DNA of 58,233 nucleotides from an uncultured Clostridia bacterium (GCA_947585965.1 CANPXK010000007.1:1-58233), one strand, 5' to 3'. Shown: positions 34,638-41,565, counted from the first letter of the stretch. Numbers and translations are program-made. Notes: a model not told the origin generated them from the sequence alone.

Positions 34638-34784
34638 ATGAAAATGTATGAACATTTTTTAACCGTCGGTCTTTTCGATAAAGACTCGGAGAAACAAGAG
34701 ATCTCAACGAATATAGCAAAGGATCGCATAGCTGAGGCATTAATCAATAAATTTAATGTAGAAGCTGAAATTAATTTTATATAA
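34638..34784 (+). CDS. Small protein, unrecognised
   Basis: 48 residues, MKMYEHFLTVGLFDKDSEKQ..., with GGGAGGT eight bases ahead of ATG 34,638. Short, mixed alpha/beta, first gene after the tandem promoters. The strong ribosome site and its place in a promoter-gene unit support a real gene. No family recognised. Confidence 0.6.
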   Translation: MKMYEHFLTVGLFDKDSEKQEISTNIAKDRIAEALINKFNVEAEINFI

Positions 34785-34786
34785 AA

Positions 34787-34851
34787 TTAAATCAGAAAAA
34801 GCATTGACAAACTAAAAAGGGAGTGATATACTAATAGTAAATGATTTACTA
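34787..34851 (+). promoter_or_regulatory. Promoter and operator of the hammerhead cassette
   Basis: Upstream block TTAAATCAGAAAAA, TTGACA 34,804-34,809, 17 bases, TATACT 34,827-34,832, then a perfect 17-bp palindrome TAGTAAATGATTTACTA at 34,835-34,851 covering the transcription start. The ribozyme begins four bases later. Confidence 0.8.
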
Positions 34852-34854
34852 TAA

Positions 34855-34915
34855 CGCCGCTGATGAGTCTTTGCAAATTAAGACGAAACACCGATATAAA
34901 AATCGGTGTCCGGCG
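34855..34915 (+). ncRNA. Hammerhead ribozyme 1 (type I)
   Basis: Stem I CGCCG (34,855-34,859) with CGGCG (34,911-34,915); core CTGATGA (34,860-34,866); stem II GTCTT/AAGAC (34,867-34,871 with 34,880-34,884); GAAA (34,885-34,888); stem III CACCGAT/ATCGGTG; cleavage triplet GTC with predicted cut after 34,910. All conserved core positions are present. Stem I is open, stems II and III are closed by loops. Confidence 0.92.
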
Positions 34916-34949
34916 AAAGTCGAAAAAAAGCAAAGAGAGGTTTTTGATT

Positions 34950-35183
34950 ATGAAAACAAAAATTTATTATTCAACATGGTATGATGATACAGATAAGATA
35001 TGCGGCTATGTATGGGCGATTGATAGGGGCAATTATTTTACAATTAATCAATCACAATACAATAGGGCATTAAAAAAACGCACAATCGGAGGTACAGCAG
35101 GTATTAAATGGCATACCGAAAAATATAAGGTTGGCAATGAAATAAAAGAAGTGTATATTGTAGATAAAAACAATCGCCGCTGA
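34950..35183 (+). CDS. Protein gene bracketed by two hammerhead ribozymes
   Basis: 77 residues from ATG 34,950 with AGAGAGG nine bases ahead; the frame is also open from 34,863, inside ribozyme 1, but that start has no ribosome site. Sequence: MKTKIYYSTWYDDTDKICGY..., beta-rich, basic C-terminus ending DKNNRR. The stop TGA (35,181-35,183) is part of the CTGACGA core of ribozyme 2. Cleavage at both ribozymes would release a 313-base RNA holding this gene. No family recognised. Confidence 0.75.
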   Translation: MKTKIYYSTWYDDTDKICGYVWAIDRGNYFTINQSQYNRALKKRTIGGTAGIKWHTEKYKVGNEIKEVYIVDKNNRR

Positions 35184-35228
35184 CGAGTCTTTGAGAATTA
35201 AGACGAAACGCCCTTTGGGCGTCCGGCG
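35175..35228 (+). ncRNA. Hammerhead ribozyme 2 (type I)
   Basis: Stem I CGCCG/CGGCG (35,175-35,179 with 35,224-35,228); core CTGACGA (35,180-35,186); stem II GTCTT/AAGAC; GAAA (35,205-35,208); stem III CGCCC-TTT-GGGCG; cleavage after GTC at 35,223. The core and stems I and II match ribozyme 1, while stem III differs in sequence but stays paired. Confidence 0.92.
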
Positions 35229-35255
35229 AAAGCTGAATAACAACGATTATTAATT

Positions 35256-35294
35256 TTGCACAATAAAAAATACCTTAGTTTGTGCAAGATTTTA
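35256..35294 (+). terminator. Terminator of the hammerhead cassette
   Basis: TTGCACA (35,256-35,262) pairs with TGTGCAA (35,281-35,287) around an AT-rich loop and is followed by GATTTTATT. Modest strength. It closes the unit promoter-ribozyme-gene-ribozyme. Confidence 0.5.
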
Positions 35295-35305
35295 TTAAAA
35301 AGGGG

Positions 35306-35334
35306 TTGACAAGTATATAAAAGGGTGATATAAT
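35306..35334 (+). promoter_or_regulatory. Promoter of the first RHH/antisense module
   Basis: TTGACA 35,306-35,311, 17 bases, TATAAT 35,329-35,334, followed by an AGAGGAGG ribosome site for the ribbon-helix-helix gene. No palindrome like the 17-bp operator is seen here. Confidence 0.8.
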
Positions 35335-35365
35335 GGTGATATCAACAAGAGAGGAGGTTAAGCGG

Positions 35366-35512
35366 TTGCCAAAACAAAAAGAGAATACAGAAAGAATTAA
35401 TATCTTTTTATCACCCCAAATAGTAGAAAAGCTAAAATCATTAGCAAGCGAAAAGGGAATGACCGTTAGCGGTTTTATAAGATTGATAATTCTTGAGTAT
35501 CTAAAACAATAA
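35366..35512 (+). CDS. CopG-like ribbon-helix-helix repressor
   Basis: 48 residues from TTG 35,366 (GAGGAGG 11 bases ahead): NTERINIFLSPQIVEKLKSL, then ASEKGMTVSGFIRLIILEYLKQ. The beta strand INIFLS plus two helices with the GMTVSGFIR turn is the RHH fold of CopG-type dimeric repressors. The gene is followed by a divergent small RNA gene and then a target-type gene, the order copG-antisense RNA-rep of pMV158-type plasmids. A second such module lies at 53,491-53,860. Confidence 0.8.
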   Translation: MPKQKENTERINIFLSPQIVEKLKSLASEKGMTVSGFIRLIILEYLKQ

Positions 35513-35597
35513 AAAACTTCATAGCGTGCTATAGTTTGGCGACCGTACACGCTATGAAGTACCACCACAAGACAAAGAGGAAATCTCTATCTAGTGT
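35511..35597 (-). ncRNA. Small antisense RNA, copy A
   Basis: Minus-strand promoter TTGACA (35,632-35,627), 17 bases, TATAAT (35,609-35,604). The transcript would run from about 35,597 to a strong terminator: CTTCATAGCGTG (35,559-35,548) pairs with CACGCTATGAAG (35,528-35,517), then a run of T. About 87 bases. The 5' half is nearly identical to copy B at 53,701-53,787, while the stem differs by compensating changes. The loop holds CGCCAA in both. It is antisense to the leader between the RHH gene and the gene at 35,674. Confidence 0.72.
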
Positions 35598-35673
35598 TAT
35601 TTCATTATAATACATTAGCTCCTTTTTGTCAAGTGATTAAAAAAAATCAATTTACAAAAAGGAGTTTTTTATT

Positions 35674-36054
35674 ATGAAAGTTGTATTTACGAAAGAACAG
35701 AAAAGGTATATTACAGTTGCACAATTACCGGCGGTAAAGCGGATGATTACAGACTTAAAAAGCGAGTACGATATGAACGACTTTGCACCGATGGCGGTAC
35801 GAATTGCAAGCGGCACAAACGGCGGTAAAATCTTTGAAGCCACCGCCGAAATTGCGAAGAATTGCCGCATATATAATATGTATTTTGAAGGATCTGAAGA
35901 TTTGGATGTGTGGCTCACAATTTACGCACTAACCGATAATGGTTTTTACGAAATTGGTGCATATCTGAGCGATGTATGGCAGCTTAACGGCGAAAACGCC
36001 GATGAATTGCGGGAGTATATGTACATATGCAAGTACACCGAAATAAAAGACTGA
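35674..36054 (+). CDS. Protein downstream of RHH/antisense module, unrecognised
   Basis: 126 residues starting MKVVFTKEQKRYITVAQLPA with AAAGGAG ahead of ATG 35,674. Contains NDFAPMAVRIASGTNGGKIFEATAEI and an acidic C-terminus. The same leader of about 100 bases precedes another gene at 53,860, so it is a candidate target of the antisense RNA. It is not a recognisable replication protein. Confidence 0.6.
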   Translation: MKVVFTKEQKRYITVAQLPAVKRMITDLKSEYDMNDFAPMAVRIASGTNGGKIFEATAEIAKNCRIYNMYFEGSEDLDVWLTIYALTDNGFYEIGAYLSDVWQLNGENADELREYMYICKYTEIKD

Positions 36055-36107
36055 CTGAAGAAAAAAATATGCTGACCTAACGGCAAGACGGGGAAGGAGC
36101 GATTGAG

Positions 36108-36338
36108 ATGGAAAAATTCTCAGAAGAAACAGTTTATGGGGGTAAAATAATGATGAAAAGGTTTGTAAAAGAATATGCAAAATATTCTATCAACACATTA
36201 AAACATAATGAGCTTATGGATAAAGATATAAAAGCTTACGCAATCGCCAAAATCGAAAAAGCCGTTAAATTTTATGAACGTAGCATGATAACGGCAGATG
36301 AAGCAATTAAGGTGATTTTGGAAAAATTCAGTGATTAA
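36108..36338 (+). CDS. Small helical protein common in mobile elements
   Basis: 76 residues from ATG 36,108 (AAGGAG nine bases ahead). The core from MMKRFVKEYAKYSINTLKHN with a middle ERSMITADEAIKVILE looks like small proteins widespread in Clostridia conjugative elements. A second start at ATG 36,150, with GGGGGT ahead, would give just that core, so the first 14 residues may be non-native. Function unknown. Confidence 0.6.
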   Translation: MEKFSEETVYGGKIMMKRFVKEYAKYSINTLKHNELMDKDIKAYAIAKIEKAVKFYERSMITADEAIKVILEKFSD

Positions 36339-36378
36339 ATCGGAAAATTTACATAGAAATTGACGGGGAGGAAAAAAG

Positions 36379-36741
36379 ATGAAATTAAAAAAGTTTGAAT
36401 TATTCTTTTGTTGTCTCGGTAACGGAATTACAGTATATAATAAAGCGGTAACGGAACATGGAGACTATAAAACGATTGCACACATTTCAGAAGGTGGAAA
36501 TATTAAACTATATGTAATTGAATCATATATTCCTGCTATTGAAATGGAAAAAATCAAGGTTATGGCGAAAAGTCAAAAGGAAAAATTTCAAAAGCGTTTT
36601 GAGAGCTTGCCGGATATGAAGCAGTACGAAATAATCCTTGACAATGTACCGTGTACGAAATTCCTTAAATATGTACAAGACAAAAAGCCGCTTGCGGAAA
36701 AATTGCCGGAAATGCGCAAATACTATTATACCATTGCATAG
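36379..36741 (+). CDS. Small mobile-element protein, unrecognised
   Basis: 120 residues, MKLKKFELFFCCLGNGITVYNK..., with GGGGAGG ahead of the ATG. The GNGITVYNKAVTEHGDYKTIAHI start and the basic C-terminus are typical of hypothetical proteins in Clostridia conjugative elements. No known fold. Confidence 0.6.
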   Translation: MKLKKFELFFCCLGNGITVYNKAVTEHGDYKTIAHISEGGNIKLYVIESYIPAIEMEKIKVMAKSQKEKFQKRFESLPDMKQYEIILDNVPCTKFLKYVQDKKPLAEKLPEMRKYYYTIA

Positions 36742-36752
36742 GAGGACAGTAG

Positions 36753-36935
36753 ATGGGAGCGGAAACTTTGGAAGAAAAGGAAAAAAGAATTTTTGAGAGC
36801 TACAAGCAAGACCTTATCAAGATTGCGAATGTCTTGAAGAATGAAGGACTTGAAATCGTATTTGATGATTCATCAATCAGTCAAAAGGAAAATTCAATCA
36901 AGAAAAGGAAATTGGAAAATTATAGGTTAATTTAA
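36753..36935 (+). CDS. Small charged protein, unrecognised
   Basis: 60 residues, MGAETLEEKEKRIFESYKQD..., highly charged and helical, AGGAGGAC ahead of the ATG, 11 bases after the previous stop. Probably co-expressed with it. No family recognised. Confidence 0.5.
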   Translation: MGAETLEEKEKRIFESYKQDLIKIANVLKNEGLEIVFDDSSISQKENSIKKRKLENYRLI

Positions 36936-37012
36936 GGTGGAAAAATCCACTCAAGTCCGAAATCAAAAGACATTTTGAAAAAATATATTTTTAAGAAAGA
37001 GGTAATGATGTA

Positions 37013-37762
37013 ATGAAAACGGAAAAAATGTTAGAGATGATGTACAAGGTTGTTAATTATATGACTTCTGATGAAAGAGAAGAGGTTGATAATTATATGG
37101 AAACTATCGGGAGAAAACTAACAACAGATAAATTTAACGATGCTGCTTATATGGTAACTGTACCAGCGATTATTGGAGAAATTATCCGAGTATTACAAAC
37201 AGAGGTAGAGAAAGAAGAGGAAAGAAAAATAGGAAAAAATAATCAAGTAGCGGTTATTAAGTCTGTCTTGAAAACCCGTAAAAAGTATAATCCGTCTTTG
37301 CCAAACGTAACATTCGTTGTTGACGATAAACAAATAGTTATAGACGCTTTCAGGTTGTTCGTATTTAATGATATTTGCAAATCTGTTCCAATAGGTGGAA
37401 CGGAGGAAAATGAAAGGGAAAATCCTAAAAAATATCTTAAACTGATTCCCAATAATGATGGATATAAAGAATTAATATTACCAGATAAGTCAAAGTTATC
37501 AGCGTATATTAAATGCAAAAAAGCTGAATTAAAATCAAAGCATGTAAAAAGTATATGTTCAAGTGATATAATATATAATTTTGGCAAAGGTATGCCTATG
37601 GTATCAGCAGAATATTTGCTTGATGCTATAAAAGGAATAACAGATTGCAAGATGTATTATATTACTGATAATAAACCAATTTTTATAGAAGGAAAAAATG
37701 GTGTAAGCGTGTTGATGCCGATAAGGAAAAATAAAATAGATGATAAAAAGACGGAACTTTAG
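37013..37762 (+). CDS. Hypothetical protein
   Basis: 249 residues, MKTEKMLEMMYKVVNYMTSD..., with AGAGGTAATGATGTA ahead. A helical N-terminal third, then a mixed region with NVTFVVDDKQIVIDAFRLFV and ITDNKPIFIEGKNGVSVLMPI near the end, a beta-rich pattern reminiscent of sliding-clamp-like or regulator domains. That resemblance is weak. The gene stands alone with 77- and 71-base flanks. Confidence 0.5.
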   Translation: MKTEKMLEMMYKVVNYMTSDEREEVDNYMETIGRKLTTDKFNDAAYMVTVPAIIGEIIRVLQTEVEKEEERKIGKNNQVAVIKSVLKTRKKYNPSLPNVTFVVDDKQIVIDAFRLFVFNDICKSVPIGGTEENERENPKKYLKLIPNNDGYKELILPDKSKLSAYIKCKKAELKSKHVKSICSSDIIYNFGKGMPMVSAEYLLDAIKGITDCKMYYITDNKPIFIEGKNGVSVLMPIRKNKIDDKKTEL

Positions 37763-37833
37763 AATTTACATAGAATAATCTATGAGGAAAATAACAAGTG
37801 GCGGCAAAACCGCCTAGAAAGGAAGAAAACAAA

Positions 37834-38169
37834 ATGATTATTGATTTAATTTTAGATAGAAAAGATGGAACTCCCTACGAGCCGAAAACCTTTTATAATT
37901 CTTGTATGAATTACGGCAATATTGCAGATGAAATTACACGGGCGATGGATGTAGGAACCGAGGAAGATATAAAAGCGGCTTTGTGCACCTACATTGACAA
38001 ACAGGAATATAACCCGGAAATTAAAAACTATATTAATTCTGTTAAGTGGTTAGAAGCGGAAAATCTTTTGAATCCGATGTGTCATAGCTGTGGAAGATGT
38101 GGCAAAGATTGCCACGGAACAATGGAAAAGGTATGGGCTGGATGCGTCTATAAAACGCCGAAGAATTAA
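37834..38169 (+). CDS. Cysteine-rich small protein, unrecognised
   Basis: 111 residues from ATG 37,834 (AAAGGAAG ahead); the frame is open from GTG 37,798 but without a site. The C-terminus has a cluster MCHSCGRCGKDCHG that may bind zinc or an iron-sulfur centre. The N-terminal MIIDLILDRKDGTPYEPKTF is typical of proteins in gut Clostridia conjugative elements. Function unknown. Confidence 0.6.
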   Translation: MIIDLILDRKDGTPYEPKTFYNSCMNYGNIADEITRAMDVGTEEDIKAALCTYIDKQEYNPEIKNYINSVKWLEAENLLNPMCHSCGRCGKDCHGTMEKVWAGCVYKTPKN

Positions 38170-38196
38170 GGTTTTATATAATATAAGGAGGAAAAA

Positions 38197-38526
38197 ATGG
38201 AAGATAATTTATTCGATTTAGCATTTAACAATGTTGATAAGAATTCAAGAGAATTCGACCTTGAATTACTCAAAGAAATCAAATCTTTATCAAATATTCC
38301 GGTAAATAAGTTTGATTCTATTATGCGGAAAATTATGCGAAAGAAAACTACTTGTAAACTTTGGTTTACAAATATACCTTCTAATGAATGGGATGGAAAA
38401 TCTTATCGCTACTGCAATTATAGATGCTGTCCGTCATCCCATAAGGCACGACATTTCTTTTGCCTTGTCTTGAATAGGGATAGAGATTTTATAACGGTAA
38501 CAGACGGATTTTTAACTGCTGTATGA
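38197..38526 (+). CDS. Hypothetical protein
   Basis: 109 residues, MEDNLFDLAFNNVDKNSREF..., AAGGAGGAAAAA ahead of the ATG. The second half has KLWFTNIPSNEWDGKSYRYC and CCPSSHKARHFFC, Cys/His-rich and possibly metal-binding. Ends 12 bases before the next gene. Confidence 0.55.
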   Translation: MEDNLFDLAFNNVDKNSREFDLELLKEIKSLSNIPVNKFDSIMRKIMRKKTTCKLWFTNIPSNEWDGKSYRYCNYRCCPSSHKARHFFCLVLNRDRDFITVTDGFLTAV

Positions 38527-38538
38527 ACGGAGGAAAAT

Positions 38539-38757
38539 ATGAAAAAGGTAAATAACTATTTTGTATATAAAATATATTCCGCTGACGAAAGAGGTAAATG
38601 CCCCATATGTCATAAAAATTCAGAACTATATTATATGCAAGAGCAACATAAGTATATTAACCCTATAACAAAGCAACAGTCTTTAACAAGTAATAAATGC
38701 AAAGTGTTTGATATTGCTTGTTATAATTGTTTAAAACATCAGCAACGAAACTATTGA
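38539..38757 (+). CDS. Zinc-ribbon-like small protein
   Basis: 72 residues. CPICHKNSELYYMQEQHKY in the first half and CKVFDIACYNCLKHQ near the end give a CPxC...CxxC pair set for one zinc. GGAGGAAAAT precedes the ATG. Role unknown. Confidence 0.6.
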   Translation: MKKVNNYFVYKIYSADERGKCPICHKNSELYYMQEQHKYINPITKQQSLTSNKCKVFDIACYNCLKHQQRNY

Positions 38758-38777
38758 TAAATAGGAGGAAAATTTAA

Positions 38778-38846
38778 ATGAAATTGACAAATAGTGATAA
38801 AGAATATTTAAAAAAATATGACTCTTATAAAAATACTGATGAATAA
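38778..38846 (+). CDS. 22-residue peptide gene
   Basis: ATAGGAGGAAAATTTAAATG then 22 codons, MKLTNSDKEYLKKYDSYKNT..., stop 38,846. The same first residues (MKLT..DKEYL) recur in a 13-codon frame at 43,512. The ribosome site is excellent, and the next gene has its own. Likely translated. Confidence 0.5.
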   Translation: MKLTNSDKEYLKKYDSYKNTDE

Positions 38847-38858
38847 TAGGAGGAAAAT

Positions 38859-39398
38859 ATGGGGTATTCGATTATTTTTGAAACATACATCGTAAAGTTA
38901 CCGGACGGGAGAATTATTCATTTTGATAGAAGTGGATGCAACAATGATAATGTGGGTAGAAAACAAAATGAATTTACTGGAAAAATTTATAATGTTGATG
39001 ACTTTATAAAATATGCGGAAAAATTCAAAGTTGATTCTAAACCAAAAAAAGAAACTGATTATTTTGATATGAGAATTGGCAATAGATATGTAACCTTTTA
39101 TGACTATGGCAAATATCTCTTGCGGAAGCTGAAACGGGCAGAGAATTTAGATGATTTTCTTAACAATACCATTTTTAACGCAAGCTATTGCAAAGCGATT
39201 GAATTGTTGAGCCCAGAACATAAGGATCTAACGTTGGAAGAATTTAATGATTTTTACTATCATTCATTCAATGGTGTACGTATGAGATGGCGTAGAAAAT
39301 GGAACATCCGAATACAACAGAAGAAATCATTCGTTGCATTGATGAAAACAAGCCGATGGAATTTTACATATGGAGGAAATTATGAAAGTTGTAATTAA
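38859..39398 (+). CDS. Hypothetical protein with doubtful C-terminus
   Basis: 179 residues, MGYSIIFETYIVKLPDGRII..., AGGAGGAAAAT ahead. The first 145 residues read as normal protein with LPDGRIIHFDRSGCNN and LTLEEFNDFYYHSF. The tail RMRWRRKWNIRIQQKKSF looks out of frame, while another frame from ATG 39,299 reads MEHPNTTEEIIRCIDENKPM up to 39,390. A frameshift or an overlapping small gene is possible. Confidence 0.5.
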   Translation: MGYSIIFETYIVKLPDGRIIHFDRSGCNNDNVGRKQNEFTGKIYNVDDFIKYAEKFKVDSKPKKETDYFDMRIGNRYVTFYDYGKYLLRKLKRAENLDDFLNNTIFNASYCKAIELLSPEHKDLTLEEFNDFYYHSFNGVRMRWRRKWNIRIQQKKSFVALMKTSRWNFTYGGNYESCN

Positions 39399-39618
39399 GT
39401 GTGTTAAAGAAAATAAAAAGATTAAGTTTGAGGAACTAAAAGATGGAGAATATTTTTATAGTAATGGAGTTTTGTATTTGAAAATTTTGCAACAGGATTT
39501 AGGTGAGTATAGAATAAATAACATAAATGCAGTTAGTCTATTAAATGCTGGTTTGACTTTTTTTCAAAATGACGAAATAGTATATAGGTCAACAAAAGAA
39601 TACAGTATAGAAAGATAA
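39382..39618 (+). CDS. Small protein, unrecognised
   Basis: 78 residues from ATG 39,382 (TGGAGGAAAT ahead): MKVVIKCVKENKKIKFEELK..., beta-rich with KDGEYFYSNGVLYLKI. It overlaps the end of the preceding gene by 17 bases. No family recognised. Confidence 0.55.
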   Translation: MKVVIKCVKENKKIKFEELKDGEYFYSNGVLYLKILQQDLGEYRINNINAVSLLNAGLTFFQNDEIVYRSTKEYSIER

Positions 39619-39711
39619 AACTTTTTCAAAAAATCTAAAATTAAATAGGAGGAAAATATAAAAGTTGAAAATCTATAGAAAATCTGAAACAGATCATAGG
39701 AGACAGGCGAT

Positions 39712-39915
39712 ATGACAGAGAATATAAAAAATGAAATGTGTAAGGAATATGCAAGGTGTTATCAAAATTGCTTATCGAGTAGCATGGAGAGAAAAATGAA
39801 AGAACTTGAGGCAAAGGCAGCACGGGCAGGATTGAAATTCAACATGACGAACAGAACGCAGTATATGTTATCGCATTTTTTAGGTGAACCAAAATTTGAA
39901 ATGATAGAGGAGTGA
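39712..39915 (+). CDS. Small helical protein, unrecognised
   Basis: 67 residues, MTENIKNEMCKEYARCYQNC..., helical, with a basic middle, TAGGAGACAGGCGAT ahead of the ATG. Its stop lies five bases before the YopX-type gene start, so they are coupled. Confidence 0.5.
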   Translation: MTENIKNEMCKEYARCYQNCLSSSMERKMKELEAKAARAGLKFNMTNRTQYMLSHFLGEPKFEMIEE

Positions 39916-39920
39916 TTTTT

Positions 39921-40319
39921 ATGCGAGAGATTTTATTTAGAGGAAAAAGTGATTTAAGTGGTATGTGGGTTGAAGGATATTACATAGTAAGAGAGGATGA
40001 GTTTGGTAATAAACTTTATGAGATTCATGAGTTGTCCGGGGAAAAATATGTTGTTGATCCAAAAACGGTGGGACAATATATAGGTGTGACTGATAAAAAT
40101 GATAATAAAATCTTTGAAGGAGACGTATGTAGAGGTTCGTGGAATACGATGTTCAAAATCTTATATGATGATGTCGTTCTGCAATTCCGAGCAATACTAC
40201 CGGATGGAGCAAGTAGAGAAGTTGATTATTACGGATTTTATGGCGCATTGAGGCATTATGGAAACAATATTGAAATAATAGGGAATATATACGACAATCC
40301 CGAATTATTGGAGGTGTAA
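39921..40319 (+). CDS. YopX-family protein
   Basis: 132 residues from ATG 39,921 (GAGGAGTGATTTTT ahead). MREILFRGKSDLSGMWVEGY, then VGQYIGVTDKNDNKIFEGDV, and the closing IEIIGNIYDNPELL are the signature of YopX proteins, common in phages and conjugative elements of Firmicutes. Role unknown; the fold is a beta-barrel-like assembly. Confidence 0.92.
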   Translation: MREILFRGKSDLSGMWVEGYYIVREDEFGNKLYEIHELSGEKYVVDPKTVGQYIGVTDKNDNKIFEGDVCRGSWNTMFKILYDDVVLQFRAILPDGASREVDYYGFYGALRHYGNNIEIIGNIYDNPELLEV

Positions 40320-40321
40320 AA

Positions 40322-40603
40322 ATGAAAGTAAAAGAAACGAAAATATTTGCAAAAGCATATCAAAAATTTTATATGATTAATACAGTGAAAGATTTACAGA
40401 GAAATAGGATTACATTAGTGGATTATGATATAGTATTGGAAATTTTAAAGAAGTTAAGTAACATAGACGAATGTGAGGAGGTGTTTTGTCTATCGGAAAA
40501 TGTTGCAAAGTGGTTTGGGCGTGTTGGATTCAATGTAAAACCACCATGTGCCGAATCGGAAAATTTATACTACAAAGTAAATTATAGTATAAGTGTATTA
40601 TAG
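40322..40603 (+). CDS. Small protein, unrecognised
   Basis: 93 residues, MKVKETKIFAKAYQKFYMIN..., GGAGGTG ahead, starting two bases after the YopX stop. A helical first half is followed by NVAKWFGRVGFNVKPPC. Co-translated with the YopX-type gene. Confidence 0.5.
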   Translation: MKVKETKIFAKAYQKFYMINTVKDLQRNRITLVDYDIVLEILKKLSNIDECEEVFCLSENVAKWFGRVGFNVKPPCAESENLYYKVNYSISVL

Positions 40604-40618
40604 GAGAAGGAGGAAATT

Positions 40619-40780
40619 ATGAAAGCTATCAATATTATATGGGATATTGACAACAAGGAAGATTTGAATTTTTTACCAACAGAAATTGAAATTCCTAAAG
40701 GAATGATTGACGAGGAAGAAATAAGCGATTATCTTTCAAATGAAATTGAATTTTGCCATTGTGGTTTTGAATTAGTATAA
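40619..40780 (+). CDS. Small acidic protein common in conjugative elements
   Basis: 53 residues, MKAINIIWDIDNKEDLNFLP..., with AAGGAGGAAATT ahead. The IIWDID start and the ISDYLSNEIEFCHCGFELV end form a compact acidic protein of a type often seen in Clostridia conjugative elements and prophages. Function unknown. Confidence 0.6.
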   Translation: MKAINIIWDIDNKEDLNFLPTEIEIPKGMIDEEEISDYLSNEIEFCHCGFELV

Positions 40781-40892
40781 CAGAAAAGAAAAATTCAAGA
40801 GTGCAGGTTATTTAATACCATCAGTAGTGTCTTGTTGTGTTATTGTTGCCAGTACATGTGTAAAAAATAATAAAAAATATTTTAAAAAGTAT

Positions 40893-40921
40893 TTGACTGG
40901 TGGTCTGCTTTGTGATATAAT
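40893..40921 (+). promoter_or_regulatory. Promoter of the double-HTH gene
   Basis: TTGACT 40,893-40,898, 17 bases, TATAAT 40,916-40,921, preceded by AAAAATATTTTAAAAAG. The transcript runs through the IS605-type hairpin before reaching the gene at 41,041. Confidence 0.7.
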
Positions 40922-40956
40922 AATGAAAATGAGGTGGTCAAGTTATCAGTGAGTTT

Positions 40957-41013
40957 GTTTAACCTAACGGGAAAGAAGTCCCCCATCTCTATAGGCGGCG
41001 GGAGTATGTCACA
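40957..41013 (+). mobile_element. IS200/IS605-type end hairpin, plus-strand copy
   Basis: TTTAACCTAACGGGAAAGAAG, then a CCCCCATC/GGCGGCGGGAG stem and TATGTCACA. It matches the minus-strand copy at 18,282-18,340 over about 55 bases. It lies in the leader of the double-HTH gene and could fold as a 5' UTR structure. No transposase gene is near. Confidence 0.6.
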
Positions 41014-41040
41014 GCGAAACAATAGAATAGGGGTAAATTA

Positions 41041-41565
41041 ATGAAAGTAAATATTGCAAATAAAGAACAGACAAGTTATGATGTAGAAGTAATCGATGGT
41101 ATTACACATATCACTATCACAGAAAAAATTGTAATCGATAGAGCGGATTTTGAACAGCGTGTAAAAGTCGTTTTACTTCTTACTAATCAATCGCAATATG
41201 AAATCTGTAGGAAGCTTGGAGTGCTACAAAGCAATTTTTTAACCAGATGCAGAACAGGAAAACTGACCTTCGATGAGCAACGCCGAATTGCCGAAGCTTT
41301 GGGATGTAAAATCGTTGTTAAATTTACATTCGATGACGGAGCCGAATATATTGCGGAAACTGCACGTCAACTTATAGTAGATTCTTGCGCACACGCTAAA
41401 ATAACGCTAACGGAATTAAGCATCCGTTTGGGAAAATCAAAACAAACGTTTAATAGTAAATTAAATAACGGTCGTTTTACCGATTCAGAACTTGCCGATA
41501 TAGCAAACAAAATTGGATGTACATATTCAAATTACTTTGAGTTAAAGGACGGTACTCATATCTGA
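41041..41565 (+). CDS. Regulator with two XRE-type HTH domains
   Basis: 174 residues. Two tandem helix-turn-helix units: LTNQSQYEICRKLGVLQSNF with GKLTFDEQRRIAEALGCKI (residues 55-95), and KITLTELSIRLGKSKQTF with GRFTDSELADIANKIGCTY (residues 125-165). Each ends in the same short FDDGAEYI/FELKDGTHI strand, so the protein is a duplication of one unit. A single chain with two DNA-reading heads could bind the palindromic 17-bp operators nearby. That link is inference. Confidence 0.7.
   Translation: MKVNIANKEQTSYDVEVIDGITHITITEKIVIDRADFEQRVKVVLLLTNQSQYEICRKLGVLQSNFLTRCRTGKLTFDEQRRIAEALGCKIVVKFTFDDGAEYIAETARQLIVDSCAHAKITLTELSIRLGKSKQTFNSKLNNGRFTDSELADIANKIGCTYSNYFELKDGTHI

Noticed and set aside
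38578-38600. CTGACGAAAGAGG resembling a third hammerhead core
   Set aside because: No stem II or stem III partners and no cleavage triplet in place; it is within the start of a zinc-ribbon gene.
40781-40892. Possible riboswitch in the leader before the double-HTH gene
   Set aside because: Only AT-rich sequence and the IS605-type hairpin are visible; no known aptamer consensus was recognised.
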